The translations under genes were made by a program, and so were the position numbers. A stretch of DNA of 30,378 nt, from the NCBI GenBank assembly GCA_003427395.1, contig BFEA01000528.1:306372-336749 (forward strand). The letters are read 5' to 3'. Within the stretch, counting starts at the first letter, position 1; each line of letters starts with the position of its first letter. Of this stretch, positions 30,271 through 30,378 are shown in pieces. The notes beneath the pieces are model-generated. The model was not told the DNA's origin, did not search any database, and saw only the letters and a list, made by a program, of their open reading frames with translations. Origin of the DNA: Chara braunii (taxonomy: Eukaryota; Streptophyta; Charophyceae; Charales; Characeae).

Positions 30271-30378
30271 TTCGGGTGGAGTGAACTTCCATTAACGATG
30301 GCTGTGAAGCCAGCCACTCCAGTGATGATGGGATCAGGCACTCCGCAGATGATGAGAACCTGCAATACAGCAGGCGGA
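30132..30378. repeat. 73-bp tandem repeat running off the window end
   Basis: CCATTA starts units at exactly 30143, 30216 and 30289 (period 73). Units carry GGCTGTGAAGC, CACTCC...TGATGATGAGGTAGGCAACAC and GGGTGGAGTGAA. CACTCC and GGAGTG can pair across each unit boundary. The third unit diverges toward the window end. Confidence 0.92.

Overview
The window looks like repeat-dominated nuclear DNA of a plant-type eukaryote. My best guess is a streptophyte alga of the Chara kind. That guess is an inference from the style of the gag-pol proteins, the abundance of microsatellites and the presence of a LINE, a Ty3/gypsy element and tRNA-derived fragments. No host gene could be established, and no CRISPR, operon, rRNA or intact tRNA gene was seen. 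Scattered N bases and one 95-base N run (18259-18353) mark a draft assembly.

Layout. 1-1900: simple and tandem repeats (CA, a G-rich array, duplications of 31, 72 and 45 bp) and several strong inverted repeats. 1885-5420: a minus-strand decayed non-LTR retrotransposon (LINE) with reverse transcriptase, C-terminal domain and a zinc-finger-like tail, followed at its 3' side by a tRNA-related, SINE-like segment. 5440-7140: unassigned DNA, a perfect palindrome, a degenerate tandem repeat of about 64 bp and a second minus-strand tRNA-related segment. 7380-9740: purine-rich DNA and a repeat module present about three times. 9770-17154: a long mosaic of diverged head-to-tail repeat units. Most of these end in a (TTA)n tract that always has the same orientation, and six carry a 5' splice-donor-like site on the minus strand about 325 bp before the tract. 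17898-18480: a tandem array of hairpin-forming GATAAG...CTTATC subunits broken by the assembly gap.

20101-28135: the main element, a decayed Ty3/gypsy-type retrotransposon on the plus strand. Its gag, protease, reverse transcriptase and RNase H are recognisable, but they are interrupted by frameshifts and stops, and the sequence ends at the very beginning of integrase. Between the candidate leader and gag lie three extra open frames. Two of these (20962-21654 and 21751-22452) are diverged tandem paralogs of a protein family I do not recognise. The second is fully open, although almost everything around it is broken. These two frames and gag are each preceded, 10 to 42 bases before the ATG, by a branch-point-like sequence, a T-rich stretch and an AG. 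This suggests that the extra proteins and gag could have been made from alternatively spliced messages. It is the strongest candidate here for something not previously described.

28135-30378: an AT-rich tandem repeat of about 130 bp, a degenerate repeat with a recurring GGTTCGGT motif, an unassigned open frame and an exact 73-bp tandem repeat running off the end of the window.
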